64,000 nucleotides of DNA from Gloeocapsopsis sp. IPPAS B-1203. Its GTDB lineage: Bacteria > Cyanobacteriota > Cyanobacteriia > Cyanobacteriales > Chroococcidiopsidaceae. The DNA lies in the NCBI RefSeq assembly GCF_002749975.1, contig NZ_PEIG01000020.1:35072-99071 (forward strand), written 5' to 3'. This document shows, piece by piece, positions 44,964 through 54,485 of this stretch. Every line of letters begins with the position of its first letter. The first letter of the stretch is position 1. The position numbers and the translations under genes are program-made. The notes below the pieces were generated by a model, which worked only from the letters and a program-made list of their open reading frames with translations, was not told the DNA's origin and searched no databases.

Positions 44964-45695
44964 TTAGGATTCAGCAGCAGTAGAAACCTGTAACTCTTCC
45001 CCCGCATCTCGATCGAGTAGCCACCATAATTCTCCTTGGGGTTGAATTAAGCGGCTAGGATAACTAAAGTCGTCAGCATCAGTTGCAAACACTTGCGCTA
45101 AAGCAGATTTTTTGTCTGCACCAGCAACTACAAACATCACACATCGTGCGTGATTAATCAACGGCACTGTAAATGTAATTCGGGGTTCATTCTGCTTGTT
45201 GCCAACGGCTATCAAGCCGCTTGCTTGCAATGCCTCAGTGTGCGGAAACAAAGACGCAGTATGTCCATCGTCTCCCATACCTAGCAAAATAATATCAAAC
45301 TGGGGAAACTCCCCACCACTGGTTTGAAAGAGCGTTTGGAGATGTTCTTCATACTTGCTGGCAGCGACTGCCGGTTCAACTTCATTTGTAGGAATTGGGT
45401 GAATGTTTTCTTCAGGAAGATTAACGCGATCCAACCAAGCTTGGCGTGCCATGAGTTGATTGCTATTAGGGTCATTTGGTGGCACATAACGTTCATCGCC
45501 CCAGAATACGTGAATTTTATCCCAAGGTAGCTGTTGCGCGGCGATCGCCTCATACAAAGGCTTAGGTGTACTTCCTCCAGATAACGCAATTGTACACATC
45601 CCACGCTCGGCGATCGCATGAGTCATCTTAGTGACAGTTAAATGCAGCGATCGCTCAATTAATGCTGGTTTATCTGATAAAACTTCAATTTTCAT
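44964..45695 (-). CDS. pgl: 6-Phosphogluconolactonase
   Basis: Hydrolyses 6-phosphogluconolactone, the product of the Zwf reaction, in the oxidative pentose phosphate pathway. 243 residues with the family segments ALSGGSTPKPLYEAIAAQ, VFWGDERYVPPNDPNSN, and the catalytic-region LLGMGDDGHTASLFPHTEAL. Cytosolic. It is 42 kb from zwf-opcA and not in an operon with them. Start ATG with the conserved MKIEVLSD beginning. Confidence 0.95.
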   Translation of the reverse strand: MKIEVLSDKPALIERSLHLTVTKMTHAIAERGMCTIALSGGSTPKPLYEAIAAQQLPWDKIHVFWGDERYVPPNDPNSNQLMARQAWLDRVNLPEENIHPIPTNEVEPAVAASKYEEHLQTLFQTSGGEFPQFDIILLGMGDDGHTASLFPHTEALQASGLIAVGNKQNEPRITFTVPLINHARCVMFVVAGADKKSALAQVFATDADDFSYPSRLIQPQGELWWLLDRDAGEELQVSTAAES

Positions 45696-46026
45696 CGCTT
45701 AATATTAATTTGCTCCAGCATTAACATACTGGAACTTTTAAATTTTAGTTTTATATTCTGGTAATTATTAAATAATATTTCTTTTTATATCTCTTTACAT
45801 AACACAAAAATATATACTCTGTATAATTTCTTATCCTCCAGTCAAAATATGCAAACAATTGATTCATCAAGCAGAGCATGCAAAAACTCATAAATTTTTG
45901 CCTCAGTAATATCACTTAAAGCTCTTATCCTGCTTCGTTTGATTCATTAGAGCGAGTTTGAAAATTGCTGGTGAGCAGTAAGAATTAAAATAGGATTGTA
46001 CTGCTTCTATTTGTTTGAATTTTGTG
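45696..46026. other. AT-rich intergenic region
   Basis: About 330 bases between divergent pgl and the methyltransferase. Rich in A/T runs (AATAATATTTCTTTTTATAT); no gene, no clear repeat. It should hold both promoters; no boxes assigned. Confidence 0.35.
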
Positions 46027-46719
46027 ATGCGTTGCCCTCGATGTTTACAAAACGTCAACGAAACAATTCAACGCTGTCAGTGTGGGTTTGCGCTTGATGA
46101 TGTAACATCAGCAGATTTAAAAGATTGGTTTGCCGAAATAAAACAAATCTTAGAAAATGCGTATACTGCTGCACCGACACCCTGGCAGCAATCGGGTAAA
46201 AGCGGCACATTTGAGGAGTGGACAAGACTTCGTGTGGCAAACATAGCAGCAGTGAATCAACCAGGCAAGTATCTTGATATTGGTTGCGCCAATGGATACT
46301 TGCTAGAGTGTCTAGTTGCATGGTCGCGGCTGAAGGGAATTGAGTTAACACCGTACGGTCTAGACTATTCAGTAAAACTAGTTGCCTTAGCTCAGGAACG
46401 TCTATCAACTTATGCTGATAACATTTATGTCGGTAATGCTTGGAATTGGACTCCACATCAACGCTTTGACTACGTGCGAACTGAACTGAATTATGTACCG
46501 CGTAATTATCAAAAACGTTTTGTTGAGCGATTGATAGCGGAGTTTGTTGCTAAGGATGGTCGGTTGATCATTTCACAATACCGCAGCCGCTGTGATGATT
46601 TGAGGCAAGGCTGGATTGATTGTGATTTAGTCGGGTGGGGTTTTGAAGTTATTGAGATTCATTCGGGTTATAGCGAAGGTGGTTTAGAATTATGTCGTGT
46701 AGCGGTTTTGCAGCCGTAA
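46027..46719 (+). CDS. Class I SAM-dependent methyltransferase with N-terminal zinc ribbon
   Basis: About 230 residues from the ATG at 46027; a TTG at 46015 is possible. The N-terminal CPRC...CQCG is a zinc ribbon, like that of RlmA-type and other methyltransferases. The Rossmann-fold motif I is YLDIGCANGYLLECL (about residues 80-95), followed by YGLDYSVKLVALAQ with the acidic motif II residue. It transfers a methyl group from S-adenosylmethionine; the substrate is unknown. No partner gene suggests one. Confidence 0.75.
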   Translation: MRCPRCLQNVNETIQRCQCGFALDDVTSADLKDWFAEIKQILENAYTAAPTPWQQSGKSGTFEEWTRLRVANIAAVNQPGKYLDIGCANGYLLECLVAWSRLKGIELTPYGLDYSVKLVALAQERLSTYADNIYVGNAWNWTPHQRFDYVRTELNYVPRNYQKRFVERLIAEFVAKDGRLIISQYRSRCDDLRQGWIDCDLVGWGFEVIEIHSGYSEGGLELCRVAVLQP

Positions 46720-46837
46720 ACGCATAGATCAGCAGGATAACATAAGAATCGCTGTACTTGACTGTAGAAAGCTGGTTGAGTTCGAGAGGTTGTCTGCGGC
46801 AGGTGAACGGCACCGTTATTGTTTTAGATAATTCAGC

Positions 46838-47497
46838 GTGAGTTCTATAAATTCAGTTCCAGAACATTTAATTGTATTTACGCGCTATCCAGAGCCAGGA
46901 AAAGCAAAAACAAGATTAATCCCAGTATTAGGAGCTACAGCAGCAGCCCAGTTACAACGGCAAATGACTGAGCATACACTTTTACAAGTCAGCAAATGCG
47001 ATCGCTCGCTAACAGTAGAAGTGCGTTTTGCTGATGGTAATTTAGAATTAATGCAACAATGGCTAGGTCATTCTCTTGACTATCAACCTCAAGGCGAAGG
47101 TGACTTAGGTGAAAAAATCAAGAGTGCTTTATCTGCGGCTTTTGCGCGTGGTAGTCAACGAGTTGTGACTATTGGCACTGATTGTCCTGGTGTAACCGCA
47201 GAGTTACTTGCAACGGCTTTTCATCAATTGCATGAATACGATCTAGTTCTTGGTCCAGCAATCGATGGTGGATATTATTTAATTGGTGTTAATCGGCTGA
47301 TTGCAGAACTTTTTAATGGTATTTCTTGGGGAAGTAGTGAGGTTTTGCAACAAACACAAGCGATCGCCCAAAAGCTGAACTTATCGGTTGTCATGCTTCC
47401 TCCTTTAGCAGATATTGATCGCCCTGAAGATTTAGTCGTGTGGGAGCAAATTGCTCGTCAAACTTCAGATAGTAGGGGTCAGAGAGCCGAGGTCTGA
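46838..47497 (+). CDS. TIGR04282 family glycosyltransferase-like protein (DUF2064)
   Basis: 219 residues from a GTG. Nucleotide-diphospho-sugar transferase-like fold: LIVFTRYPEPGKAKTRLIPV at the start, then TIGTDCPGVT and LGPAIDGGYYLIG, the hallmarks of the TIGR04282/DUF2064 family, often next to TIGR04283 glycosyltransferases in cyanobacteria. The exact reaction is not established. Cytosolic. The TIGR04283 partner is not adjacent here. Confidence 0.85.
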   Translation: MSSINSVPEHLIVFTRYPEPGKAKTRLIPVLGATAAAQLQRQMTEHTLLQVSKCDRSLTVEVRFADGNLELMQQWLGHSLDYQPQGEGDLGEKIKSALSAAFARGSQRVVTIGTDCPGVTAELLATAFHQLHEYDLVLGPAIDGGYYLIGVNRLIAELFNGISWGSSEVLQQTQAIAQKLNLSVVMLPPLADIDRPEDLVVWEQIARQTSDSRGQRAEV

Positions 47498-47566
47498 GAT
47501 CGGGGTTAAAAGCGAGATTTGAGCAATGACTCCGAACATCTTGAGTATCCTAGCCATGTACAACAG

Positions 47567-49888
47567 CTAATTACTTCTAACAACTGATTTGGGAAATTGC
47601 TTTTTCAAAGCCGGAAACACAGGACAAGGCGATCGAGTTTCAAAATTCTCTGGTTTACTCCAGGTAAAAGGAGCTTTTTGAGCTGCCGACATCCACAATA
47701 AACGTTTAGCTCGTGTCATCGCAACGTACAGTAAACGATATTCCTCAGCAGTTTTGAGTTGTTTTGCTTGTTCACTTGCTGCCGTAACATTAGGTAAAGG
47801 AAATTCTTCATGCAGTGCAGCACGAATTTGGGCACGGGCGACTTCTGCAAGCGTAAAGTCGCCGAGAAATTTAACTTGCGGTGGTATCCAGAAACTTCCA
47901 GGAATCAAGTTTTCGTGTAAGAACGGGATAAACACATAATCCCAGTCTAGCCCTTTAGCTTTGTGCATCGTAATGATCGTAACTTGACCAGGACGAGTGT
48001 AGCGTGCCTCAACTTCTTCGGTTTCGACTGGTTCAAAGCGTTCAGAACTGACAATTTCATTCAAGACAAATATTGCCTCACTAGAACTATTGCCAGTAAT
48101 TTGTCGCGAAACTCGTTCAGCTAGTTTGTCAGCAGTGGCTAGTTCTGCTTGGTCGTATTTGAGTTCAGAAGCGATAAACGCAATTAGTTGATAGTAAGGT
48201 AACTCCATCCGCGCACGCAGCATACTGCAGCATAAGTTCCGCGCTTGTAGCGCCGCTTCAGATGAGGGTGGATCTAAAGGTCCAGGATAGAGAAATTGTT
48301 CAGGGACACTCGCCAGTGCATTGAGGTCTTGTGTGGGAATCAGCTGACGCTGGACGAGAACTTCTAGCGCGGCTTTTAAGTAGTCAGAAGAATGGGGGCG
48401 ATCAAGAAATTGCAGCATTGCCAAAATTTCTGCCGGAACGTGTGAGTGGCGATCGCTTTCTGAGACTTCATAAAGTGGTATGTTATGTTCGCGACAAATT
48501 GGTGTCAGTTCTGACACTAACCACCGTCCCTGGCGGTTTTCACGGACTAAAATCGCTGCACTGCTGTTGGGATTTTCTCCAAATAGCTCTATTAAACGTT
48601 TGCCAATTAATTCTGCTGTGTGGTGGATATCTCGTGGTGTGCATAGTTCTAATCCACGACCAACTGGGACAGGATTTGCATCAGGTTGCGGATCGCTATC
48701 AGCAACAGGTCGAATTTTTTGCATGCGAAATGGAAGTGCAACAGATTGTTTGTTCTGACTTCCATAAGCCTGATTGACCCAATTTAAAGTGAAATTCGCA
48801 GCTTCAATAATCATTTGACTACTGCGACCTGCTTGATCCATCGTTGCTAGTCGGTTCTGAGATCGGCACTCTTCACAAAAGGCGCGAAAATAGATCGGGT
48901 CAGCAGGTGTAAACGTTGAGTTAATGGCTTGATTAGGATCGCCAACACGAATCAAGTGTGGAGAAGCTTCTGGAGTATTAGGATCGCTAGCGAGAATTTC
49001 TAATAATTTGGTTTGTAGTGGGGTAGAGTCTTGCGCTTCATCTTCAAATACTGCAAACACTTGATTTTGCTCGAACTTACAAGCGTTAGGGTTTTCTAGT
49101 ACGCGCAATGCTGCCAGAATCATGTCGTCGTAGTCGATCAAGTCACGCGATCGCATGAGATTTTCGTACTGTTCGTACAACCCAGCGGCAATTTCTAAAA
49201 TTCCATAATCATCAGTTGTTTGCGTGCTTAATTTCTGTAGCTGTTGTGGTTGATAGCCCGAACTTTTTGCTTCATGAATCGCGGTAGCAGCTAAATCCGG
49301 TAAAACGTCGGTTCGCAGTACCGATTGACGACGTAACCTTTCGGTTTCTTCTCCATCAAAGTACAATCCTTCGAGTAATTGAGAATAACGTCGCGGATGG
49401 TTCGCAATCCACTGCTCAACGCACGTCCGAATTAACCGATGACCTTGATTAGGTGTAATCAGAGTGGCATTCTCTAGCTGTAAGCCTGATAAGTCAGGAT
49501 GACGCGTGGCAATATTTAAGGCAAGCCCGTGGAGGGTGTGAACAACGAACCCAGTAGGAGGTAAGGATAATTCTTCACGCAGGTATTTACGCACTTTGGC
49601 TTTGATATTAGCTGCCGCTGAACGCGTAAACGTGACAATCACGATCTGGCGTCGGGCGTGGAGTTGGTAACGAGCGATCGCTAATGCCGCTGCTGCTGCC
49701 ATTCCTGTAGACTTTCCCGCGCCTGGAACTGCACTGACTGCTAAAGCACCACCCTGCCAATCTGCCATTTGCTGTTGTCCAGAACGCAAGCTATTTCTAA
49801 TTCGTTCCCAAGCCGCGATGCGGAGTGTAGAGGCAGGAGGAGGCAATGATAATTCGGATTCGGTATGAGTAAAATTCGCGTCTGGCAT
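47567..49888 (-). CDS. UvrD/Rep-type ATP-dependent DNA helicase
   Basis: 773 residues, superfamily 1. Motif I SAVPGAGKST (52-61), motif Ia TFTRSAAANIKAKVRK, motif II FEDEAQDSTPLQTKLLE, motif III VGDPNQAINSTF, motif V ITMHKAKGLDWDYVFIP and motif VI LLYVAMTRAKRLLW are all present. It unwinds DNA for repair or restart and belongs to a branch common in cyanobacteria, distinct from canonical UvrD and PcrA. Start at ATG 49888. It stands alone. Confidence 0.92.
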   Translation of the reverse strand: MPDANFTHTESELSLPPPASTLRIAAWERIRNSLRSGQQQMADWQGGALAVSAVPGAGKSTGMAAAAALAIARYQLHARRQIVIVTFTRSAAANIKAKVRKYLREELSLPPTGFVVHTLHGLALNIATRHPDLSGLQLENATLITPNQGHRLIRTCVEQWIANHPRRYSQLLEGLYFDGEETERLRRQSVLRTDVLPDLAATAIHEAKSSGYQPQQLQKLSTQTTDDYGILEIAAGLYEQYENLMRSRDLIDYDDMILAALRVLENPNACKFEQNQVFAVFEDEAQDSTPLQTKLLEILASDPNTPEASPHLIRVGDPNQAINSTFTPADPIYFRAFCEECRSQNRLATMDQAGRSSQMIIEAANFTLNWVNQAYGSQNKQSVALPFRMQKIRPVADSDPQPDANPVPVGRGLELCTPRDIHHTAELIGKRLIELFGENPNSSAAILVRENRQGRWLVSELTPICREHNIPLYEVSESDRHSHVPAEILAMLQFLDRPHSSDYLKAALEVLVQRQLIPTQDLNALASVPEQFLYPGPLDPPSSEAALQARNLCCSMLRARMELPYYQLIAFIASELKYDQAELATADKLAERVSRQITGNSSSEAIFVLNEIVSSERFEPVETEEVEARYTRPGQVTIITMHKAKGLDWDYVFIPFLHENLIPGSFWIPPQVKFLGDFTLAEVARAQIRAALHEEFPLPNVTAASEQAKQLKTAEEYRLLYVAMTRAKRLLWMSAAQKAPFTWSKPENFETRSPCPVFPALKKQFPKSVVRSN

Positions 49889-49992
49889 TTTTTAGAGGTT
49901 AGGGGCGAAGGGTTAGGGGCGAGGGCTGATAACCTTTAACCATTGATTTATGCGATCGCACCCTCTCCTTTTATTACACTGATAGTTTATAA

Positions 49993-51642
49993 ATGACAAA
50001 TTCTAAACATTTTCACTACTTTGCCTTGATTGCAGTCATTTTGGTTGGTGGGCTGCTGCGGTTTTGGCATCTAGATTTGAAGTCATTTTGGTTAGATGAA
50101 ATTATTACAGCCTTATTCAGTCTGGGGCGAAACTACAATGACGTGCCTTTGAATGTTGTGTTTCCCGTAGAGGATCTGTCGCAAATTTTCAGTTTTAAGG
50201 CTGCGCTATCTTGCCCCCAGATTGCAGCAAATCTTGCTACTCAGTCTGTGCATCCACCACTATTTTTTTGTTTACTTCACAGTTGGGTACAAATACCTTG
50301 CGTCAGCATAGTGGATCGGGGTTTGGTGTGGAGTTTGCGATCGCTTCCGGCTTTATTTGGCGTTGCGGCGATCGCAGCAATTTACTGGCTGAATGCGATC
50401 GCCTTTTCACGCAGTGCAGGACTCGTAGCAGCAGCTTTTATGGCAGTTTCACCTTTTGCTGTGTATTTATCACAAGAAGCGCGTCATTATACATTGCCTA
50501 TCCTGTTGATTACTTTATCACTCGTAGGACTAACCCAGATTCAAAAGGATTTAGTGCAACATAAGCTACGCTATTTTACTTGGTTGGGATGGATCGCGGT
50601 AAACTGTCTTGGTTTTTACACTCACTACTTTTTTATTCTGGCGTTCGTTGCTCAGGTAGTTACCTTACTTGCACTTATGTACTCGCGACGCCGTAGCTTG
50701 TCACGTTACAGCTTCTTAGCGATCGCTGTGTCAATTTTAGTGGTTGTCGCTAGCTTTATTCCGTGGTTGCTGGCGATGTTGAGTCACGCTAATCGTTCAG
50801 AAACAACATGGTTATCACAGTCAAATCCTATTGCTCCGATTTATCAAACCCTGGCTAGTTGGGTGCTAATGCTAATAGCGTTACCTGTGGAGAATCAGCC
50901 TTGGTGGATTGCAATTGTTGTCGCTTTGGTCATGATATTGTTCAGCATTTGGAGCGCACAGCTTATTTTCAGAGGTTTAAAGCAACTGTGGCATTCTCCA
51001 AAAACTCATTTATCAACAAAAATGCTATTGAGTTTTACAATAATTGTCTTACTAGAGATGTTCGTTATTGTTTACTTTTTAGGCAGAGATATCACAATTG
51101 CCCCGCGCTATAACTTTGTTTATTATCCTAGTTTTTGCGCTTTAGTAGGAGCAAGCCTGACTGTTCAAAATTTTAAATTCCAACTGCCTAATGCTAAGTA
51201 TATTGTTATCGTTTTTGGGTTAATAAGTTCTATTTTTGTAGTGAATAATTTAGCTTTTCAAAAACCATTTAATCCTAAGCTTGTTGCTCAAAATATGAAT
51301 TTAGAACCTACTATACCGCTGATGATGGTAGTAGGATATGAAACTTATCAAGATGTTGCCCTAGGATTAAGCTTCGCTTTAGCGTTAGAGAAAATCAGAG
51401 ACGATCGCATTCCTACCCACTTGGCTTTTTTCGCGCGATCGCCAGGATATGAATTTGTTTGGCAAAAGCTGTCTACATCACTGTCACCCGATGCAACACA
51501 ACTCAATTTGTGGGTAGTTGCTTCTGGATTAAGACGCCGTGCCTATCCTCCACAACTGACATTATCAAACAAGCAGTGTGCTATTGACACTACACAACAC
51601 TACCGCATCGGTATTCCCTATCAGCTTTATCGCTGTAATTAG
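49993..51642 (+). CDS. GT-C family membrane glycosyltransferase (GT39-like)
   Basis: 549 residues with about ten membrane helices. The first periplasmic loop has WLDE at residues 33-36, the acidic pair typical of GT-C enzymes that use lipid-phosphate sugars, and the second helix pair is followed by LSQEARHYTLPILLITLS, the mannosyltransferase-type signature. It would transfer a sugar from a polyprenyl phosphate donor to a protein or glycan outside the inner membrane. Acceptor unknown. Confidence 0.85.
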   Translation: MTNSKHFHYFALIAVILVGGLLRFWHLDLKSFWLDEIITALFSLGRNYNDVPLNVVFPVEDLSQIFSFKAALSCPQIAANLATQSVHPPLFFCLLHSWVQIPCVSIVDRGLVWSLRSLPALFGVAAIAAIYWLNAIAFSRSAGLVAAAFMAVSPFAVYLSQEARHYTLPILLITLSLVGLTQIQKDLVQHKLRYFTWLGWIAVNCLGFYTHYFFILAFVAQVVTLLALMYSRRRSLSRYSFLAIAVSILVVVASFIPWLLAMLSHANRSETTWLSQSNPIAPIYQTLASWVLMLIALPVENQPWWIAIVVALVMILFSIWSAQLIFRGLKQLWHSPKTHLSTKMLLSFTIIVLLEMFVIVYFLGRDITIAPRYNFVYYPSFCALVGASLTVQNFKFQLPNAKYIVIVFGLISSIFVVNNLAFQKPFNPKLVAQNMNLEPTIPLMMVVGYETYQDVALGLSFALALEKIRDDRIPTHLAFFARSPGYEFVWQKLSTSLSPDATQLNLWVVASGLRRRAYPPQLTLSNKQCAIDTTQHYRIGIPYQLYRCN

Positions 51643-51661
51643 TTATATTTTTTTCTAAAGA

Positions 51662-51859
51662 CTAAGAAGCATCTTGCTGCTGTGCTTTGAGATCGCGTTC
51701 CATCTGCGCCATAATCGCGTTTCTTACCCATTCCGATTTGTCGGGAAGCGATCGCACATATTTATCAACTTCTACGGGCAAGCGAATCGCTAATGGAGAC
51801 GCTGCTAGTTCCATGCGATGCTTGACAAACTTTTGTGGATTTCCCCCTTCTTTTGCCAT
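51662..51859 (-). CDS. Small ribbon-helix-helix-like protein
   Basis: 65 residues with the segment PLAIRLPVEVDKYVRSLPDK, then SEWVRNAIMAQMERDL, which fits a CopG-type strand-helix-helix unit. Likely a DNA-binding regulator or orphan antitoxin; no toxin gene is adjacent. It is 100-200 bp from the repeat-bearing promoter of the SWIM gene on the other strand, which it could control; that is speculative. Confidence 0.65.
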   Translation of the reverse strand: MAKEGGNPQKFVKHRMELAASPLAIRLPVEVDKYVRSLPDKSEWVRNAIMAQMERDLKAQQQDAS

Positions 51860-51973
51860 ATTTTTTAATGTTTACGATAGATCTTCTTATGATAAAATAT
51901 TTCTTATGAGTTGAAAGCCAGAGGAACTAAAGTTACCAGCTTACCCTCCTCTGGCTCAACCTCAGAACGTGAA

Positions 51974-52046
51974 GTATACACAAGATCTACAGCACACAAG
52001 GTCTACTGATAATGTATACGCGAGGTCTACAGAAACTCATGTATAC
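51974..52046. repeat. GTATAC and AGRTCTAC repeats upstream of the SWIM gene
   Basis: GTATAC occurs at 51974-51979, 52014-52019 and 52041-52046, and AGATCTAC/AGGTCTAC at 51983-51990, 51999-52006 and 52023-52030, all in one orientation and ending at the AGGAGG of the next gene. The array is about 75 bp long. It looks like an operator or leader element. It also reads through in frame with the gene but gives a repetitive peptide unlikely to be coding. Confidence 0.7.
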
Positions 52047-52058
52047 AGGAGGTATATA

Positions 52059-52637
52059 ATGCATTTTACCCAATCATCCAATTTTGCGATCGCTTCAACG
52101 GAAATAAATCAATATTTTTCTTCCAAGCTTCCCAAAAACCCAGTTGAACTCAAACCGCTTGTTGCTAAAAAAATTAAAGTTGAGCGCGTTGGATTTACCC
52201 GTAATGCCTCAAACACCCCGTATATTGTTTATCTAGTGGGAGAACGCCGCTGTTGTACGTTCATCAAACGCAAAGTTTTGACATCTTTAATTCAAAAACT
52301 GCTGAAACTCACGCATCGTATTACTGAAGCTATTCGCAGCCTTACACTCAACTCAACAAGAGGACTGCAAATTAAAACTATGTCCGATGCAGTCTGTATC
52401 AAGCATCATGATGTCGTGAAGTTTTTAGAGAACTACAACACCGTAGCACTAGAATCTATCACTCCTACTATCAATTGTGACTGTAACGATCGAGATGGAA
52501 TATGCGTTCATGCGATCGCGCAGTTGTTTGTGACGTTAGGCGATCGCCTTCCTACTTTCACCTTTTCAGCCGAAGCACCGATTAAACCCGTACGTCCTTT
52601 AACAAACTTAAGATTTGCTAGACAACTCACCAATTAG
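52059..52637 (+). CDS. SWIM-type zinc finger protein
   Basis: 192 residues from the ATG at 52059, chosen because AGGAGG ends eight bases before it; an earlier GTG at 51969 would translate the repeat array. Near the C-terminus, C140-x-C142...C149-x-H151 (CDCNDRDGICVH) is the SWIM zinc-binding signature CxCx(n)CxH. SWIM fingers bind DNA or partner proteins. The rest of the protein is basic and mixed alpha/beta, no named family. Possibly regulated by its own upstream repeats. Confidence 0.75.
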   Translation: MHFTQSSNFAIASTEINQYFSSKLPKNPVELKPLVAKKIKVERVGFTRNASNTPYIVYLVGERRCCTFIKRKVLTSLIQKLLKLTHRITEAIRSLTLNSTRGLQIKTMSDAVCIKHHDVVKFLENYNTVALESITPTINCDCNDRDGICVHAIAQLFVTLGDRLPTFTFSAEAPIKPVRPLTNLRFARQLTN

Positions 52638-52803
52638 TCACACAAAAACGATATCCAGTCTTTGTTACAAAAATCTTTTTGGTAGTAGATGCAATTCGCA
52701 AAAACTCAAATTGTTACACTAGCTCGATTTTCGCTAAAAAACGGCATAAACTACAAACAGAGACTTATTCTGTAGTCAAAGCTACAGTGAATAAAAGACT
52801 ATT

Positions 52804-54093
52804 ATGGTAGAAGCATCAGTACTACCCTTAGAGGCTCCTTCTCCTGCACACATCTGTCCCTTCGATCAAGCGTGTAGTTATCTAGAGCAAGCAGCCAAAG
52901 AATTACAACTCGACCCAGGCTTGTTAGCAGTTCTCAGTCACCCCCGCAAAGTTGTCACTGTTTCAGTTCCTGTGAAATTAGATAGCGGTGAAGTGCAAGT
53001 ACTTGCAGGACATCGAGTGCAGCATAGTGATATCTTGGGACCTTATAAAGGTGGAATTCGCTATCATCCAGCAGTCACACTGCGCGAAGTATCAGCTTTG
53101 GCAATGCTGATGACGTGGAAATGCGCGTTGCTAGGAATTCCCTATGGTGGTGCTAAGGGAGGAATCGCGTTAGATCCAACTCGTTATAGTATCGGAGAGT
53201 TAGAGCGAATTACGCGTCGTTATACCAGTGAGTTAACTAAAGATATTGGTCCAGAGGTGGACATCCCTGCGCCTGATATGGGAACTTCTGCCCGCGAAAT
53301 GGCGTGGATTATGGATACCTACTCAGTCAATGTCGGTCATGCAGTTCCAGGTGTTGTTACGGGTAAGCCAATTTCAATTGGTGGTTCGAGAGGGCGCGAA
53401 CAGGCAACAGGACGGGGAGTAATGATCGTCGTGCGAGAAGCTTTAGCAGCACGAGGTCAGTCGCTGGTAGGAGCAAGAATTGCCATTCAAGGGTTTGGTA
53501 ATGTTGGTAGCGCTGCAGCATTATTACTCCATGAAGCCGGAGCGAAAATTATTGCAGTTTCCACAGGTTCTGGTGGTCTTTTTTCAGAAAAAGGTTTAGA
53601 TATTCCAGCATTAAAAAACTATGCAGTAGCAAACCGCAAGCGAATTTCTGGTTTTGCCCAAGGAACTCCAATTACAAATACGGAATTATTAACTTTGCCT
53701 TGTGATGTGTTGATTCCAGCAGCGTTAGAAAATCAAATCACTGAAGAAAATGCACATCAAGTCCAAGCATCAATTGTGGCAGAAGCAGCAAACGCACCCG
53801 TAACATTAATGGCACATAGGGAATTAGAAGCGCGGGGTGTCACTGTGCTACCAGATATTTTGACGAATGCTGGGGGAGTTGTTGTCAGTTACCTAGAGTG
53901 GGTGCAAGGACTTTCTTACCTATTTTGGGACGAACAGCGCGTCAATCGGGAAATGGAAGCATTGATGGTTAATGCTTATCAGCAAGTCATCAAACAGTCG
54001 CAAAAGCGGCAAGTTCCATTACGGTTAGCTGCCTATACTTTAGGCGTGGGTCGCATTGCCCAAGCACTAAGCGATCGCGGTTTGTATCCTTAG
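52804..54093 (+). CDS. gdhA: Glutamate dehydrogenase family protein (Glu/Leu/Phe/Val dehydrogenase)
   Basis: 429 residues. The substrate-binding KGGIRYHPAVTLREVSALAM, the catalytic-lysine region IPYGGAKGGIALDP, and the NAD(P)-binding QGFGNVGSAAALLLHEAGA are all present, with NAGGVVVSYLEWVQ near the end. It interconverts glutamate and 2-oxoglutarate with ammonia; the chain is the NAD-type short form of hexameric enzymes. Cytosolic. Stands alone. Confidence 0.92.
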   Translation: MVEASVLPLEAPSPAHICPFDQACSYLEQAAKELQLDPGLLAVLSHPRKVVTVSVPVKLDSGEVQVLAGHRVQHSDILGPYKGGIRYHPAVTLREVSALAMLMTWKCALLGIPYGGAKGGIALDPTRYSIGELERITRRYTSELTKDIGPEVDIPAPDMGTSAREMAWIMDTYSVNVGHAVPGVVTGKPISIGGSRGREQATGRGVMIVVREALAARGQSLVGARIAIQGFGNVGSAAALLLHEAGAKIIAVSTGSGGLFSEKGLDIPALKNYAVANRKRISGFAQGTPITNTELLTLPCDVLIPAALENQITEENAHQVQASIVAEAANAPVTLMAHRELEARGVTVLPDILTNAGGVVVSYLEWVQGLSYLFWDEQRVNREMEALMVNAYQQVIKQSQKRQVPLRLAAYTLGVGRIAQALSDRGLYP

Positions 54094-54230
54094 ATGCCCT
54101 CCGACTGAAGTCGGGGCTACTCAAGCCAAGTGTACGAAGGTACACTAAAACAAGATTCTTGTAACTAATTCCACGGAGGTGGTCTTCGTTTAGTTAGCGG
54201 CGAATTCATTCGCACTCGCATTCTTCAGGA
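54094..54230. repeat. Dispersed intergenic repeat fragments
   Basis: CTCCGACTGAAGTCGGGGCT (palindromic), then a perfect hairpin GTGTAC (54130-54135) GAAG GTACAC (54140-54145), then CACGGAGGTGGTCTTCGTTT and TAGCGGCGAATTCATTCGC. The last part resembles a repeat I know from many cyanobacterial genomes (CTTCGTTTGTATAGCCGCGA type). Likely a relic of a small non-autonomous element. No gene. Confidence 0.6.
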
Positions 54231-54480
54231 ACTCGATGCTGATTCAAAATGAGAAGATTGCGGCTATGTCATGGTAGATGTATGCATGAATGAGACTTAA
54301 AGAGCGATCGCTTACGTTAATGATGTAGTTACAGCAGATGGTCAAAGCCGATGTCAGCACCAAAAAGTTAATTAGTCTCGCACCCGATAACTGGGTCAAT
54401 AAGAGGATGGGGGACAAGGGGAATCTTCATCGGTCTTTTCCCCCTTCTCCGTGTCACCCCCTCCCCGCGTCCTCTTTGAC
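54231..54480. other. Non-coding region before the Rpn relic
   Basis: About 250 bases with no open frame of note. Contains CCCCCTTCTCCGTGTCACCC words typical of dispersed cyanobacterial intergenic sequence. Nothing else recognised. Confidence 0.35.
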
Positions 54481-54485
54481 GTGCG

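Noticed and set aside
51974..52046. CRISPR array
   Set aside because: Repeats are only 6-8 bp with uneven short spacing; no 25-40 bp repeat with uniform spacers is present here or elsewhere in the window, and no cas gene was seen.
51969..52058. N-terminal extension of the SWIM protein through the repeat array
   Set aside because: It would translate DNA repeats, and a strong AGGAGG sits just before the ATG at 52059.
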